From an uncultured Collinsella sp. (lineage in GTDB: Bacteria > Actinomycetota > Coriobacteriia > Coriobacteriales > Coriobacteriaceae): 36,652 nt of DNA. The first letter of the stretch is position 1, and the number at the start of each line of letters is the position of its first letter. Location of the stretch: contig UQMV01000018.1 of assembly GCA_900542315.1 (NCBI GenBank), positions 1-36,652 of the forward strand, written 5' to 3'. The notes below the pieces were generated by a model, which was not told the DNA's origin, searched no databases, and saw only the letters and a list, made by a program, of their open reading frames with translations. A program made the translations under genes and the position numbers. Below are positions 1-8,253 of this stretch, in pieces.

Positions 1-1
1 C

Positions 2-661
2 CTGACGAGCGTCGTGGTCGGCGTGGTCTTTGGCCTTATCATTGGCGCTCGCCTGTTCTACGTCATTTTCTACGGCGACGGCTACTACTGGACGCATCCG
101 CTCGAGATCTTTGCCACCAACGAGGGCGGCATGAGTTTCCATGGCGGCCTGGTGGGCGGCATCATCGGCGGCGTGCTCGTGTGCCGCATGTACAAGCTCG
201 ATGCGTGGACTTTGGCAGACCTCGCGGTCATCGGTGCTCCGCTGGCCCTGTGCCTGGGGCGCTGCGCCAACTTTGTCAACGGCGAGCTGTGGGGCAAGCC
301 GACCGATCTGCCCTGGGGCGTGATCTTTGGCGGCACCGCGGGCGATATGCCGCGCCATCCATCCCAACTCTACGAGGCATTTCTCGAGGGCATCGTGCTC
401 TTTTGCATCTTGCAGGTGCTCAGCCGCAAAAAACCGCTGCTACCCCAGGGCACGTTTATGGGCGTCTTTGTGATGGGCTACGGCATCGTCCGCTTCCTGA
501 TTGAGTTTGTGCGCGTGCCCGATGCGCAGCTGGGCTATCTGCTGGGCGGCGTCATCACCATGGGTCAGCTGTTGAGTCTGCCACTCGTAATCGCGGGCCT
601 GGCGCTCATCATCTTTGCTCGTCGCCGCAACCAGCCCCAGCGCGTCTACCTGGACGCCTAA
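2..661 (+). CDS. lgt: Prolipoprotein diacylglyceryl transferase (5' end outside window)
   Basis: The product transfers the diacylglyceryl group of phosphatidylglycerol to the lipobox cysteine of prolipoproteins in the cytoplasmic membrane, the first step of lipoprotein maturation. The frame is open from the first bases, so the true start lies upstream and only about the last 219 codons are present. Visible family marks are the FHGGLVGG segment (Lgt substrate-binding histidine region) and GRCANFVNGELWG, which matches the Lgt signature (G-R-x-x-N-F-x-N-x-E) with Ala where Gly is usual. It has several hydrophobic membrane spans and a short basic C-terminus. The stop at 659-661 is followed after 5 bases by a perfect 16-bp inverted repeat. 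Identity is secure; the missing N-terminus is an effect of the window edge. Confidence 0.93.
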   Translation: MTSVVVGVVFGLIIGARLFYVIFYGDGYYWTHPLEIFATNEGGMSFHGGLVGGIIGGVLVCRMYKLDAWTLADLAVIGAPLALCLGRCANFVNGELWGKPTDLPWGVIFGGTAGDMPRHPSQLYEAFLEGIVLFCILQVLSRKKPLLPQGTFMGVFVMGYGIVRFLIEFVRVPDAQLGYLLGGVITMGQLLSLPLVIAGLALIIFARRRNQPQRVYLDA

Positions 662-666
662 CCACC

Positions 667-707
667 AAAACCACCACAAAGGGGACAGGCACCTTTGTGG
701 TGGTTTT
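667..707 (+). repeat. GGGACAGG-core palindrome A (3' of lgt)
   Basis: Perfect 16-bp arms (667-682 and 692-707) enclose a 9-base loop. The top strand reads AAAGGGGACAGGCACCTTT across the centre. It starts 5 bases after the lgt stop codon. Three more elements with the same core but different arms lie directly after stop codons at 2930, 5554 and 8254. It could act as a 3'-UTR stabiliser or weak terminator, or be a dispersed REP-like sequence; there is no T-run after it. Confidence 0.75.
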
Positions 708-744
708 GCCGAGTTTGATAGGTTTCTAGAAAGGCTTTCGGACT

Positions 745-2928
745 GTGAAGGATTCCGATCTCTCCACAACGGCTGCGCGCGACGCTGCCCGCATCGTCTG
801 GTTTAAGCGCTACCCCGCCAAGCAGACGCTCATCGCATTTTTGCTCGCGCTGTTGGCGACCACGGCGTTTTCCATCGATCCCGCCCCGGTGTCGAGCAAC
901 GCAGTCTTGGCGATTGACCCCAAAGCCTCGGGCATGCTGTACGTGTGCTACGAGGTGCTCCTCTCGTTTGCCGGCCATACCGACGCGGTCATGCTGCTTG
1001 CACTTGCCTGCCTGCTCACCTTGCCGTTTCGCTACGTGTTCTTTGGCCGTGGCGACACCTGGCGTCCATCGATCATTCTGCCGTCGCTGTTCTTCGCCAT
1101 CTGCATGGTGTTCGGCCGCAGTTACGATCTCACCGACTCGGCCGAGATTGTCCTTGGCGACAAAGCCCGCATCATCTGCGCCTGGATTGGCGGCGCGGGC
1201 TGGATGCTCTTGGCGGTCGTTGCCTTCTATCTGGCTTTTGAGTGCCTGGATTGGCTGAGCTCTCGGCGCATCCCGTTTTCCGAAGCGCACTTTGGCCGCG
1301 TATGGCGTGTGGCTCACGCCGTGCTCTCGGTCCATCCCTTTGCCGGGCCCTTCCTGGTGCTTATGATCGCCTGGGCGCCCACGCTCGTCGCTTCGCTGCC
1401 CGGCCTTTTTATGGGAGATACGGGCGCGCAGATTCGCCAGTGGTTCAACTATCCCAACGGCACGAGCGACTACCTGCGCCTACTCAACCCCAACGTGCTG
1501 CTCAACGGGCATCATCCTGTAGTGCACACGGCCATTATCGGCTCGTGCGTTCAGCTGGGGCTTTCGCTGTTCAACAGCGCTAACGCGGGCCTCATCATCT
1601 ATACCTGCGCTCAATTTGTCATCACGGCCGCCTGCATGGCCTATTCCATTTCGTCGCTGCGCAAACTGGGCGTGAGCCTGCCGGTTCGCGGTGCGATCCT
1701 GCTGTTCTTTGCGTTTATGCCGATGTTCTCTAACTACGCGGCGTTGCTCACCAAAGACGTGCTCTTTGCCGACGCGTTCTTGGTGCTGCTGGTACAGACC
1801 GTCAAGCTCGTGGCATGTGGCTTGCCCCGTCGTGATGCCAATGTCGAGCGAGCGGGCGAGAAAGCCCCCGTGCTCTTTGCGCGCCACGACTGGCTGCTGC
1901 TCGCTCTGGGCGCCATGGGTTCCACGTTTCTGCGCAACGGCGGCCTGGTGTTTCCCCTGGCGGCATGCGTAATCGCGACGGCGTTTTGCGCATGGGACGC
2001 ACATGTGGCTCGCCGTGCGGCCAAGCAGGCTGGTGCTGCGCCTTCGGGCGCCATCCCGCGTTTCCGCTGGGTGGGAGTTCTTGTGGTGCTTGCACTCTGC
2101 CTTGCCTCTAATATGTACTTCACCAAGGTCTTTATGCCGGCGCACGACATCACGCCTGGTTCCAAGCGTGAAATCCTCTCGATTCCGTTCCAGCAGACGG
2201 CTCGTTTCGTCCAAAAACACGACGGCCTCAACTCGGGCGTCAACCCCACGGTTAAGGAGGATGGCACCATCGTGGAGGCTCCTTGCGACGGCTTGGTGAC
2301 CGACGAAGAGCGTGCCGTGATCGACCGTGTGCTCAAGTACGAGAATCTGGGCCGCCGCTACAACCCGGATAAGTCGGACGCCGTCAAAAATTGCTTTAAC
2401 GAGTACGCCTCGCAGGAGGACATCAAGGCCTATTTTGAGGTGTGGGCCCAGATGTTCAAAAAGGATCCCGAGTGCTATATCTCGGCGCTCATCAATAACT
2501 ACTACGGCTACTTTTATCCGAGTGCCCGCGATGCGTGGGTCTACAGCACGGCGCGCAGTGCCGAGATTATGGCGAAGCCCGATAACCTCAAGTACTTCGA
2601 CTTCCATCCGGTCGATAGCAAGGTCGTGCGCTGGTGCGACCACCTGATCAACCTGTATCGCGTGGCAGTACAACGCGTCCCGTTTATCTCGCTCACCATG
2701 AGCTCGGCCACCTATGTGTGGATCATGATTGCCGTGGTGGTCTACCTGCTGCGTCGTCATTCATGGCGTGCGCTGGCGATCTGGGTGCCGCTGTTGGGCG
2801 TGCTCGCCGTGTGCCTGATTGGCCCGTGCAACGGCTCGACTTACATGCGCTACCTGTATCCGGTCATCGCCTGCATGCCCTTTGCCATCGGCGCCACCGT
2901 CACCCGCAGCGACTTCCTCTGGTCCTAA
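745..2928 (+). CDS. Large polytopic membrane protein, DUF6020-like
   Basis: This is a 727-residue integral membrane protein of unknown function. It starts at GTG 745, close downstream of AAGGC at 731-735, a poor ribosome site. Hydrophobic spans occupy roughly residues 25-45, 65-95, 105-125, 145-165, 195-225 and several between 270 and 480. A large soluble loop follows (about 480-640), and two or three further spans close the C-terminus. The pattern MGDTGAQIRQW near residue 222 and NGHHPVVHT near residue 253 resembles the DUF6020 family common in Coriobacteriia and Clostridia, whose layout recalls GT-C type glycosyltransferases that use lipid-linked sugars. That functional link is inference; no catalytic residue is proven. 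It stands alone between lgt and yebC and carries a palindromic element right after the stop. Confidence 0.7.
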   Translation: MKDSDLSTTAARDAARIVWFKRYPAKQTLIAFLLALLATTAFSIDPAPVSSNAVLAIDPKASGMLYVCYEVLLSFAGHTDAVMLLALACLLTLPFRYVFFGRGDTWRPSIILPSLFFAICMVFGRSYDLTDSAEIVLGDKARIICAWIGGAGWMLLAVVAFYLAFECLDWLSSRRIPFSEAHFGRVWRVAHAVLSVHPFAGPFLVLMIAWAPTLVASLPGLFMGDTGAQIRQWFNYPNGTSDYLRLLNPNVLLNGHHPVVHTAIIGSCVQLGLSLFNSANAGLIIYTCAQFVITAACMAYSISSLRKLGVSLPVRGAILLFFAFMPMFSNYAALLTKDVLFADAFLVLLVQTVKLVACGLPRRDANVERAGEKAPVLFARHDWLLLALGAMGSTFLRNGGLVFPLAACVIATAFCAWDAHVARRAAKQAGAAPSGAIPRFRWVGVLVVLALCLASNMYFTKVFMPAHDITPGSKREILSIPFQQTARFVQKHDGLNSGVNPTVKEDGTIVEAPCDGLVTDEERAVIDRVLKYENLGRRYNPDKSDAVKNCFNEYASQEDIKAYFEVWAQMFKKDPECYISALINNYYGYFYPSARDAWVYSTARSAEIMAKPDNLKYFDFHPVDSKVVRWCDHLINLYRVAVQRVPFISLTMSSATYVWIMIAVVVYLLRRHSWRALAIWVPLLGVLAVCLIGPCNGSTYMRYLYPVIACMPFAIGATVTRSDFLWS

Positions 2929-2929
2929 C

Positions 2930-2964
2930 TTGGTGCATTGGGGGGCCAGGTCTCTTTGCACCAA
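2930..2964 (+). repeat. GGGACAGG-core palindrome B
   Basis: Arms TTGGTGCA (2930-2937) and TGCACCAA (2957-2964) enclose a centre containing GGGGGCCAGGTCTCTTT. This is a diverged version of the core seen at 681 and begins one base after the upstream stop codon. The arms are unlike those of the other copies but still complementary. Confidence 0.6.
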
Positions 2965-3094
2965 AGGGGTCATCATCACGACGCCTTCATTTTGGGGTTT
3001 ATCTCGCAGGCCAGTAGGTATATCATAACGACGTTTGTTTATATTGCCCGAGCATCTGCGCTGGGCTTTAGGTCGAAACCGATAGGAGACACGT

Positions 3095-3901
3095 ATGTCC
3101 GGACACTCTAAGTGGGCCACAACCAAGCATCGTAAGGGCGCGCAGGACGCCAAGCGTTCCGCCCTCTTCTCCAAGCTCAGCCGCAACATCACCGTTGCTG
3201 CCCGTCTCGGCGGCGACCCGCTGCCCGAGAACAACGCCAGCCTCGCCGCTGCCGTTGCCAAGGCCAAGGCTCAGTCCATGCCTAAGGACAAGATCAAGTC
3301 CGCTATCGACAAGGCTTTTGGTTCGGGTGCCGATGCCGCCGTCTACGAGAACATCGTGTACGAGGGCTACGGTCCCGCCGGTGTCGCCGTCTACGTCGAC
3401 TGCCTGACCGACAATCGCAACCGTACCGCTGCTGATGTCCGTTCCGCCTTCTCCCACGCTGGTGGCAACCTGGGCACCTCCGGCTCCGTCGCCTTCCAGT
3501 TTGAGCGCAAGGGCCAGATCGTCGTCGCCAAGGAGATCCTGGACGAGAACGCCAAGAAGGAGACCATGATCGCCAACGGTGCTGCCGGTGACGAGGATGA
3601 GTTCATGATGGCCATCGCCGAGGCCGGTGGCGAGGACTACGAGGACGCCGGCGAGGAGTGGATCGTCTGGACTACTGCCAACGAGGTCATGGCTGTCTCC
3701 AAGGCGCTCGAGGAGCAGGGCGTCCAGGTCAAGGGCTCCGAGACCACCATGGTCCCGACCACCCCGACCGAGGTCTCCGGCGCCGACGCCAAGAAGGTTC
3801 AGCGCCTCATCGACCGTCTTGAGGAGCTCGACGACGTCCAGGATGTTTACAGCACCATGGACATGACCGACGAGGTCATCGCTGCCCTCGAGGAGGAGTA
3901 G
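3095..3901 (+). CDS. yebC: YebC/PmpR-family regulator or translation factor
   Basis: This 268-residue YebC/TACO1-type protein begins MSGHSKWATTKHRK, the family's hallmark N-terminus; most members have WANIKHRK. AGGAG at 3084-3088 sits 6 bases ahead of ATG 3095 and fixes the start. Family members bind DNA as regulators (PmpR) or assist ribosomes on difficult sequences such as proline stretches; the sequence cannot decide between these roles. Two short insertions, including an acidic stretch around residues 165-190, make it somewhat longer than the usual 240-250 residues. The third domain, with the acidic end DEVIAALEEE, is typical. It is monocistronic, with hairpins at 3903-3934 and a terminator at 3971 downstream. 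Confidence 0.93.
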   Translation: MSGHSKWATTKHRKGAQDAKRSALFSKLSRNITVAARLGGDPLPENNASLAAAVAKAKAQSMPKDKIKSAIDKAFGSGADAAVYENIVYEGYGPAGVAVYVDCLTDNRNRTAADVRSAFSHAGGNLGTSGSVAFQFERKGQIVVAKEILDENAKKETMIANGAAGDEDEFMMAIAEAGGEDYEDAGEEWIVWTTANEVMAVSKALEEQGVQVKGSETTMVPTTPTEVSGADAKKVQRLIDRLEELDDVQDVYSTMDMTDEVIAALEEE

Positions 3902-3970
3902 CGCCCGCACGGGTTAAGCCGTGCATATCTGGGCATAATGAAGCGAGCATGCAAGCCTCGTGGAATAGAT

Positions 3971-4012
3971 GAGCCGGATCCGCGTGCGTAGAGCACCGGA
4001 CCCGGCTCTTTT
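3971..4012 (+). terminator. Rho-independent terminator after yebC
   Basis: GAGCCGG (3971-3977) pairs with CCGGCTC (4002-4008), extended inward by CCG/CGG, and TTTT follows at 4009-4012. The T-run merges into TATAAT at 4012-4017, which could double as the -10 box of the amaP operon; no good -35 box is seen 17 bases upstream. A smaller hairpin, GCACGG/CCGTGC, lies at 3907-3924. Confidence 0.75.
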
Positions 4013-4067
4013 ATAATGATGCGAACCGTTTTGCATTTCGAGAGCCGAGATTTGAAGGGAGCGCCAC

Positions 4068-4613
4068 GTGCGCGTACTCAAACGAGCCCTAGCGATTGTG
4101 TATCTTGCCGCCGCCATCGTGGCGCTGGGTACGCTCGTCTGCCAGTTTTGGGGGCCGTATACGTATCGCTTTATGCTGCTGATGCGCGACCCCATGCCGC
4201 GCATTGTCGTGACGGCATGCGGCGGAGTTGTGGCGATCGGCGTGCTGGTAAGCTTCTTCCGCCTGATGTTTGCTCGTCGCGAGCCGTCCTGCGTGCATCC
4301 GGCGGGGGAACGCAATATCGAGGTTACCCTTGCGGCGCTTTCTTCGTGTGCCAGGGCTGCTGCCGAGCGCGACGACCGCGTGATGGTCGAGCATGTTGAG
4401 GCCCGCGTCCAAGGCTCCGACGATTCGCACGTCCGATTTAAGGTCGAGGCTATCGCGCTTGACGATAAGGACGTGGCATCTCTGGCTACCGCGATGCAAC
4501 AGCGCATCGAGGAAGCTTGCGACACCATGCTCGGCACGCCGGGTACGACCGCGCGCGTCCGTTTTTTGCCGTCCAAGACTACCGTCCAGACCGTGGAGGT
4601 TTCCGGTGAGTGA
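4068..4613 (+). CDS. amaP: Alkaline shock response membrane anchor protein AmaP
   Basis: This 181-residue protein has two N-terminal membrane spans (about 5-25 and 42-63) followed by a cytoplasmic domain, the layout of AmaP, which tethers Asp23 to the membrane in Gram-positive bacteria. The start is GTG 4068 with GAAGGGAG about 7 bases upstream. The end overlaps the next gene by 8 bases, and the DUF2273 and Asp23 genes follow, which is the conserved neighbourhood of amaP and the strongest support for the name. The gene set is linked to cell-envelope stress. The C-terminal half is divergent, as is usual for this family. Confidence 0.82.
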   Translation: MRVLKRALAIVYLAAAIVALGTLVCQFWGPYTYRFMLLMRDPMPRIVVTACGGVVAIGVLVSFFRLMFARREPSCVHPAGERNIEVTLAALSSCARAAAERDDRVMVEHVEARVQGSDDSHVRFKVEAIALDDKDVASLATAMQQRIEEACDTMLGTPGTTARVRFLPSKTTVQTVEVSGE

Positions 4614-4983
4614 TACCAATCAAGATAAGACCGCTCGTACGCCGCGCCTGACGATTGACCAGAGCGCCACGCCGGCAAGCGAACCTGTTGATTCCAAAGC
4701 AGAGGCAACCGAGTTGCAAGATGCGGCAGCCGCGGATTTTGACGAGGCTATGGGTCTCATCAAGGGTACGGGCGCTGCCATTTGGAGCTATGCCGTGCGC
4801 CATCCCAATACCACACTCGGCGCCGTCGCGGGCTTTATCCTCGCCGTGCTGGTGCTCACGCTGGGCCTGTGGGATACGCTGGTCATCGCGTTTTTTGTGC
4901 TGATCGGTGCCGTGATCGGCCAGATCCGCGATGGCGAGAACGGTATCGTCAACTTCTTCGGTCGTCTGTTCAGCGGCCGCTAA
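4606..4983 (+). CDS. DUF2273 small membrane protein with N-terminal extension
   Basis: The product has 125 residues. GTG 4606 is preferred because GGAGG at 4595-4599 lies 6 bases ahead and inside the end of amaP, giving an 8-base overlap that suggests translational coupling. The C-terminal 60 residues hold two close membrane spans, the small DUF2273 fold usually found between amaP and asp23. The first 55 or so residues are polar and rich in Asp, Glu, Ala and Thr, and are absent from typical stand-alone DUF2273 proteins of about 60 residues. Its role in the Asp23 complex is inferred only from the gene order. Confidence 0.8.
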   Translation: MSDTNQDKTARTPRLTIDQSATPASEPVDSKAEATELQDAAAADFDEAMGLIKGTGAAIWSYAVRHPNTTLGAVAGFILAVLVLTLGLWDTLVIAFFVLIGAVIGQIRDGENGIVNFFGRLFSGR

Positions 4984-5027
4984 TACGTATTCGACTGCCG
5001 CGTCTGCGGTGGGCATAAGGAGGAACC

Positions 5028-5549
5028 ATGGCTTTTAACACAAAGGTCGATGTGGCCGATACCGAGCTCGAGGAGAACGAGGCGGTCGTCGCCGAAGCCG
5101 AGGATGTAGAACTCGAAGGTCAGTCTCTCGCCGAGGTGGAGACCGAGTCCGAGGTGGACGAGGATGATGAGGAGTCGGATGAGTCCGAGGACTCGCTGAC
5201 CTATTCTAACGGCGTAATCGAGAAAATTGTCGCCATGGCCACCCGTGAGGTGCCGCACGTCCTGGGCATGAAGGGTAACCTCATGCACTTTGTGCAGGAG
5301 CAGTTTGGCGCCGAGAATCTGACCAAGGGCGTGACGGTCGAGGTCACCGACGACAACCGCGTAGTCGTCAACATCTCCGTCATCATCGAGTACGGCGCCT
5401 ATGCGCCCGCGATATTCGACGATGTCAAGGCGCGCGTCACCGAGCGCCTTGCCGCGATGACCGGCCTTGAGGTGGCGGGCGTCAACCTGCGCATCGAGGA
5501 CGTCATCACCCCCGAGGAGTACGAGCACCGCACCAGCCAGCACGAATAA
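5028..5549 (+). CDS. asp23: Asp23/Gls24 family envelope stress protein
   Basis: This 173-residue protein has an AAGGAGG site just before ATG 5028. The Asp23 domain runs from about residue 58 (SNGVIEKIVAMATREVPHV) to the end, including VTVEVTDDNRVVVNISVIIEYG and the closing VNLRIEDVITPEE, both characteristic of the family. The first 55 residues are very acidic, with runs of Asp, Glu and Ser, and have no counterpart in the short family members. Asp23 is an abundant cytoplasmic protein held at the membrane by AmaP. The gene closes the amaP operon and is followed by a palindromic element and a terminator. Confidence 0.9.
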   Translation: MAFNTKVDVADTELEENEAVVAEAEDVELEGQSLAEVETESEVDEDDEESDESEDSLTYSNGVIEKIVAMATREVPHVLGMKGNLMHFVQEQFGAENLTKGVTVEVTDDNRVVVNISVIIEYGAYAPAIFDDVKARVTERLAAMTGLEVAGVNLRIEDVITPEEYEHRTSQHE

Positions 5550-5553
5550 CCTT

Positions 5554-5577
5554 CAAAAAAGGGACAGGTTTGTTTTG
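5554..5577 (+). repeat. GGGACAGG-core palindrome C
   Basis: Short arms CAAAA (5554-5558) and TTTTG (5573-5577) surround GGGACAGG at 5561-5568. It begins 4 bases after the asp23 stop. It is the weakest of the four copies, but the core is exact and in the same orientation. Confidence 0.55.
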
Positions 5578-5601
5578 GCAGGTTTTATCTGCGAAAACAT
5601 T

Positions 5602-5644
5602 AAACGGCCGACCGCGTAAGCAAAAGCGTGGCCGGCCGTTTTTT
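5602..5644 (+). terminator. Terminator of the amaP-asp23 operon
   Basis: AAACGGCCG and CGGCCGTTT form the outer stem around an imperfect inner part (ACCGCG/GCGTGG), and the run TTTTTT spans 5639-5644. This is a classic intrinsic terminator. A separate hairpin, GTATGCC/GGCATAC (5645-5668), follows directly. Confidence 0.88.
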
Positions 5645-5668
5645 GTATGCCCCCCGATGTAGGCATAC
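5645..5668. other. Short inverted repeat between asp23 terminator and yitT promoter
   Basis: Perfect 7-bp arms GTATGCC and GGCATAC are separated by 10 bases. It lies about 20 bases upstream of the candidate yitT -35 box, so it could be an operator, or simply a second hairpin. Confidence 0.4.
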
Positions 5669-5686
5669 CGCTCGTCTAACTAGGGG

Positions 5687-5714
5687 TTGCAATCGTCGCG
5701 TTCCGCGTTACCCT
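5687..5714 (+). promoter_or_regulatory. Candidate promoter of the YitT-family gene
   Basis: TTGCAA (5687-5692) and TACCCT (5709-5714) are separated by 16 bases and lie 44 bases upstream of the start codon. This is a weak sigma-70-type match, judged by eye only. Confidence 0.35.
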
Positions 5715-5757
5715 AATGGGCGCATTGTTTCCAAATCGTTAACGAGGAGTTGCCGTA

Positions 5758-6780
5758 ATGGCCGACGAGCACGAAACAGAAAGCAAGGCATGGGCGATTG
5801 AGGCCGCCGCTGCAGAGGCGGCATCGCGTGCTGCCGAGGAGGTGCATCGTCCTCCCGTGGTGCCGATGAAGCGCGTGGTCGATCGCACCGATATCGAGCG
5901 CGGCGAGCGTGCCGGTCAAAAGCGCAGCCAGGAGCCGGGCTTCCCGCGCTTTTTTGCCGAGCTCAATCTGGGTCTGATTCTTACGGCCTTTGCCATCGTT
6001 GCGTTTAAAACCCCTAATCACTTTGCTTTTGGCGGCACCTCGGGCGTGTCGGTCATTCTGTCCACGCTGTTCCCGACTCTGCCCGTCGGCGTCTTTATGT
6101 GGATTATCAACGCGGTTCTCGTCGTTTTGGGCTTTATCTTTTTGGAGCGCAAGGCAATCCTGTGGAGTGTCTTCGCCTCGTTTGCGCTTTCGGCCTACGT
6201 CTCGCTGTTTGAGCTCTTCATTCCGACCGATGTCTCGATGACGGGCGATATGTGGCTCGACCTGTGCTTTGCCGTCATCTTGCCGGCGCTCGGCAGCGCT
6301 ATTGTCTTTGACATCGGCGCCTCGACGGGTGGCACGGACATTCTTGCCATGATCCTCAAGCGCCGCACCACGCTCGAGATTGGCCGCGCCCTGCTGCTGG
6401 TCGATATCGGTATCGTGACCATCGCGGCCTTCTTGTACGGCCCGCGTGTCGGTCTGTATTGCGTGCTCGGCCTGTTTGCCAAGACGCTTGTGGTCGACAA
6501 AGCCATTGAGAGCATTCACCTGCGCAAAGTCTGCACGGTCATTTGTTCCGAGCCCCTTAAGGTCGAGGAGTTTATCGTCAAGCATCTCAACCGTACGGCG
6601 ACCATCAGCCGCGGCTACGGTGCCTTCTCGGGCAAGTGCGTGACGGTGATCATGAGCGTGCTGAGCCGTCGCGAGGCCGTGCAACTGCGCCGCTATGCGC
6701 GCGAAGTCGATCCGGGTGCCTTTATCACGATCGTCGACAGTTCCGAGATCGTCGGCAAGGGCTTCCGCGGAACGAACTAG
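5758..6780 (+). CDS. YitT family membrane protein (DUF161/DUF2179)
   Basis: This 340-residue protein starts at ATG 5758, with ACGAGGAG about 8 bases ahead. After a charged, alanine-rich N-terminus of about 65 residues come five to six membrane spans (about 72-270), with the family-typical GASTGGTDILAMIL segment near residue 185. The C-terminal soluble DUF2179 domain (about 260-335) contains VIMSVLSRREAVQLRR and ends DPGAFITIVDSSEIVGKGF, the standard YitT ending. The function of YitT proteins is not established; a transport or membrane-sensor role is conjecture. The long charged N-terminus is unusual compared with family members of 270-290 residues. Confidence 0.9.
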   Translation: MADEHETESKAWAIEAAAAEAASRAAEEVHRPPVVPMKRVVDRTDIERGERAGQKRSQEPGFPRFFAELNLGLILTAFAIVAFKTPNHFAFGGTSGVSVILSTLFPTLPVGVFMWIINAVLVVLGFIFLERKAILWSVFASFALSAYVSLFELFIPTDVSMTGDMWLDLCFAVILPALGSAIVFDIGASTGGTDILAMILKRRTTLEIGRALLLVDIGIVTIAAFLYGPRVGLYCVLGLFAKTLVVDKAIESIHLRKVCTVICSEPLKVEEFIVKHLNRTATISRGYGAFSGKCVTVIMSVLSRREAVQLRRYAREVDPGAFITIVDSSEIVGKGFRGTN

Positions 6781-6930
6781 CGCGGACACACTCATCAAAC
6801 AATCGAAAAGCGCCTCGCGCGTTGCAAATACGTCATCTAAGAGTATTTGTCCTCACATTGGGTGATAATGATGCCAAAGACATCGTTTGCGATCCAGGTG
6901 ATTCGCTCTAGATACGAAGGGATGATTTCG

Positions 6931-8241
6931 ATGTTCTGTTCGCAGTGTGGCGCTCCTATGGGCGATAACGACAAGTTCTGCGGTGCGTGCGGTGCTCCTA
7001 ATGCTGGTGCTGCAGCTTCCACCCCTCAGGGTCAACCTCAGCAATTTGTCCCTCAGCCTCCCATGAACGCGTCCAAGGGCTGTGTGGCTCAGGCGTTTGA
7101 GGATATGACCAAGACTCCGGGCGTGCTGCAGCGCGTGTGCCAGATTGCTTTTTTGCCGGCGCTTATCTGTGTCGTGTCGGTACTCGTGTTGTTTATTCCC
7201 GTTATTGGCGGTATTGCAGCTGCCATCGGCTTTTTGGCTGCCTACGTGGCGAGCGTGTGCGGTTCGGGCTTTGGCATCGAGTGGGGTCGCGATCTGTCGC
7301 TTAAGATCGATGACGGCATGGAGCGTCCGTTGATGCGTTCCACGTCGTTTGGCCTCGGAGTCTTTTCGAGCGTTATTTCGGTCGTGCTCGAGGTTATCGC
7401 TGCCATTCCCGTGATCGGTGTAGCGCTTTCGCTGGTGGAGGGCGTGGTAATTGGCGCTGCGGGCTCGTATTCTTATTACGGCTCTTATGCGCTCGAGGCT
7501 GCGCTGTTTGGCTCGCTTGGCTTGCTCGTTCTGGCTATGATTGTCACGGCGGTCCTGGGGGTCTTCTTTAAGATGTTCGCCGACATTGCCGTGATGCATT
7601 TTGCGGTGACCGGTCGCGTCGAGAGCGCGTTTTCGCTCGATAAGGTCTGGGCGGCCTTTAAGAACAACAAGACCAAGCTGTTCTGCGCTTCGTGGCTTCC
7701 CGAGTTTTTGACGGGCCTGGTCGCCAACGTTGTCACATGGATCTTGACGGTTGTCTTTGGCGCCATTGCCTCTGTCGGTATGTATAGTTACTACTATCGT
7801 CCTACGGTTATTGAGGCGCTTGTTACCGGCGGTGGCATCACACTCGTGCTGTTCCTGGTGCTGGTCGCTTTTGTCACCGTATTTCTTACGGTCTTTGGCA
7901 AGATGCTCAAGCACCGTGCCGTTGGCTATTGGGTTGCACGTTATGCAAGCGAGTGGGCCGACGAGGACAAGGACGACGTCCTGACTTTTGTATTGCCCTT
8001 CGAGAAGAAGTCCGCTCCCTCGGGTTACAGCGCTCCGGATGTCGCGCCTGAGCCCGAGCCCAAGCCTGAGCCGGCACCTGCACCTGAGCCTGCGCCTGTG
8101 CCCGAACCGGCGCCTGAGCCTGCGCCTGTGCCCGAGCCGGCGCCTGAGCCTGAGCCTGTGCCTGAGCCCGAGCCGGTGCCTGAGTCCGCACCTGAGCCCG
8201 AGTCCGAGTCAAGTTCCGACGAGGACCCTCAGGACGAGTAG
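6931..8241 (+). CDS. Zinc-ribbon integral membrane protein with Pro-Glu repeat tail
   Basis: The product has 436 residues. ATG 6931 is chosen because AAGGGA (6917-6922) is 8 bases ahead and because it puts the zinc-ribbon motif at the very N-terminus (Cys3, Cys6, Cys17, Cys20; CSQCG and CGACG), as in other zinc_ribbon_2 proteins. After a Pro/Gln linker there is a membrane domain of about six spans (residues 65-350) that faintly resembles DUF4013. The last 65 residues are an almost pure Pro-Glu-Ala-Val repeat ending in an acidic tail. The repeat is encoded by a 30-bp tandem DNA unit, so its length may vary between strains. Function is unknown. A 7-bp inverted repeat, CAAATAC/GTATTTG, lies upstream at 6825-6849. 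Confidence 0.82.
   Translation: MFCSQCGAPMGDNDKFCGACGAPNAGAAASTPQGQPQQFVPQPPMNASKGCVAQAFEDMTKTPGVLQRVCQIAFLPALICVVSVLVLFIPVIGGIAAAIGFLAAYVASVCGSGFGIEWGRDLSLKIDDGMERPLMRSTSFGLGVFSSVISVVLEVIAAIPVIGVALSLVEGVVIGAAGSYSYYGSYALEAALFGSLGLLVLAMIVTAVLGVFFKMFADIAVMHFAVTGRVESAFSLDKVWAAFKNNKTKLFCASWLPEFLTGLVANVVTWILTVVFGAIASVGMYSYYYRPTVIEALVTGGGITLVLFLVLVAFVTVFLTVFGKMLKHRAVGYWVARYASEWADEDKDDVLTFVLPFEKKSAPSGYSAPDVAPEPEPKPEPAPAPEPAPVPEPAPEPAPVPEPAPEPEPVPEPEPVPESAPEPESESSSDEDPQDE
8083..8178 (+). repeat. 30-bp tandem repeat encoding the Pro-Glu tail
   Basis: Two near-identical 30-bp units (8083-8112 and 8113-8142, one difference) are followed by a 36-bp variant (8143-8178). Each encodes ten residues of the type PEPAPVPEPA. 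The repeats keep the reading frame, so copy-number change would only alter tail length. Confidence 0.8.
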
Positions 8242-8253
8242 CCATGCCGCCTG

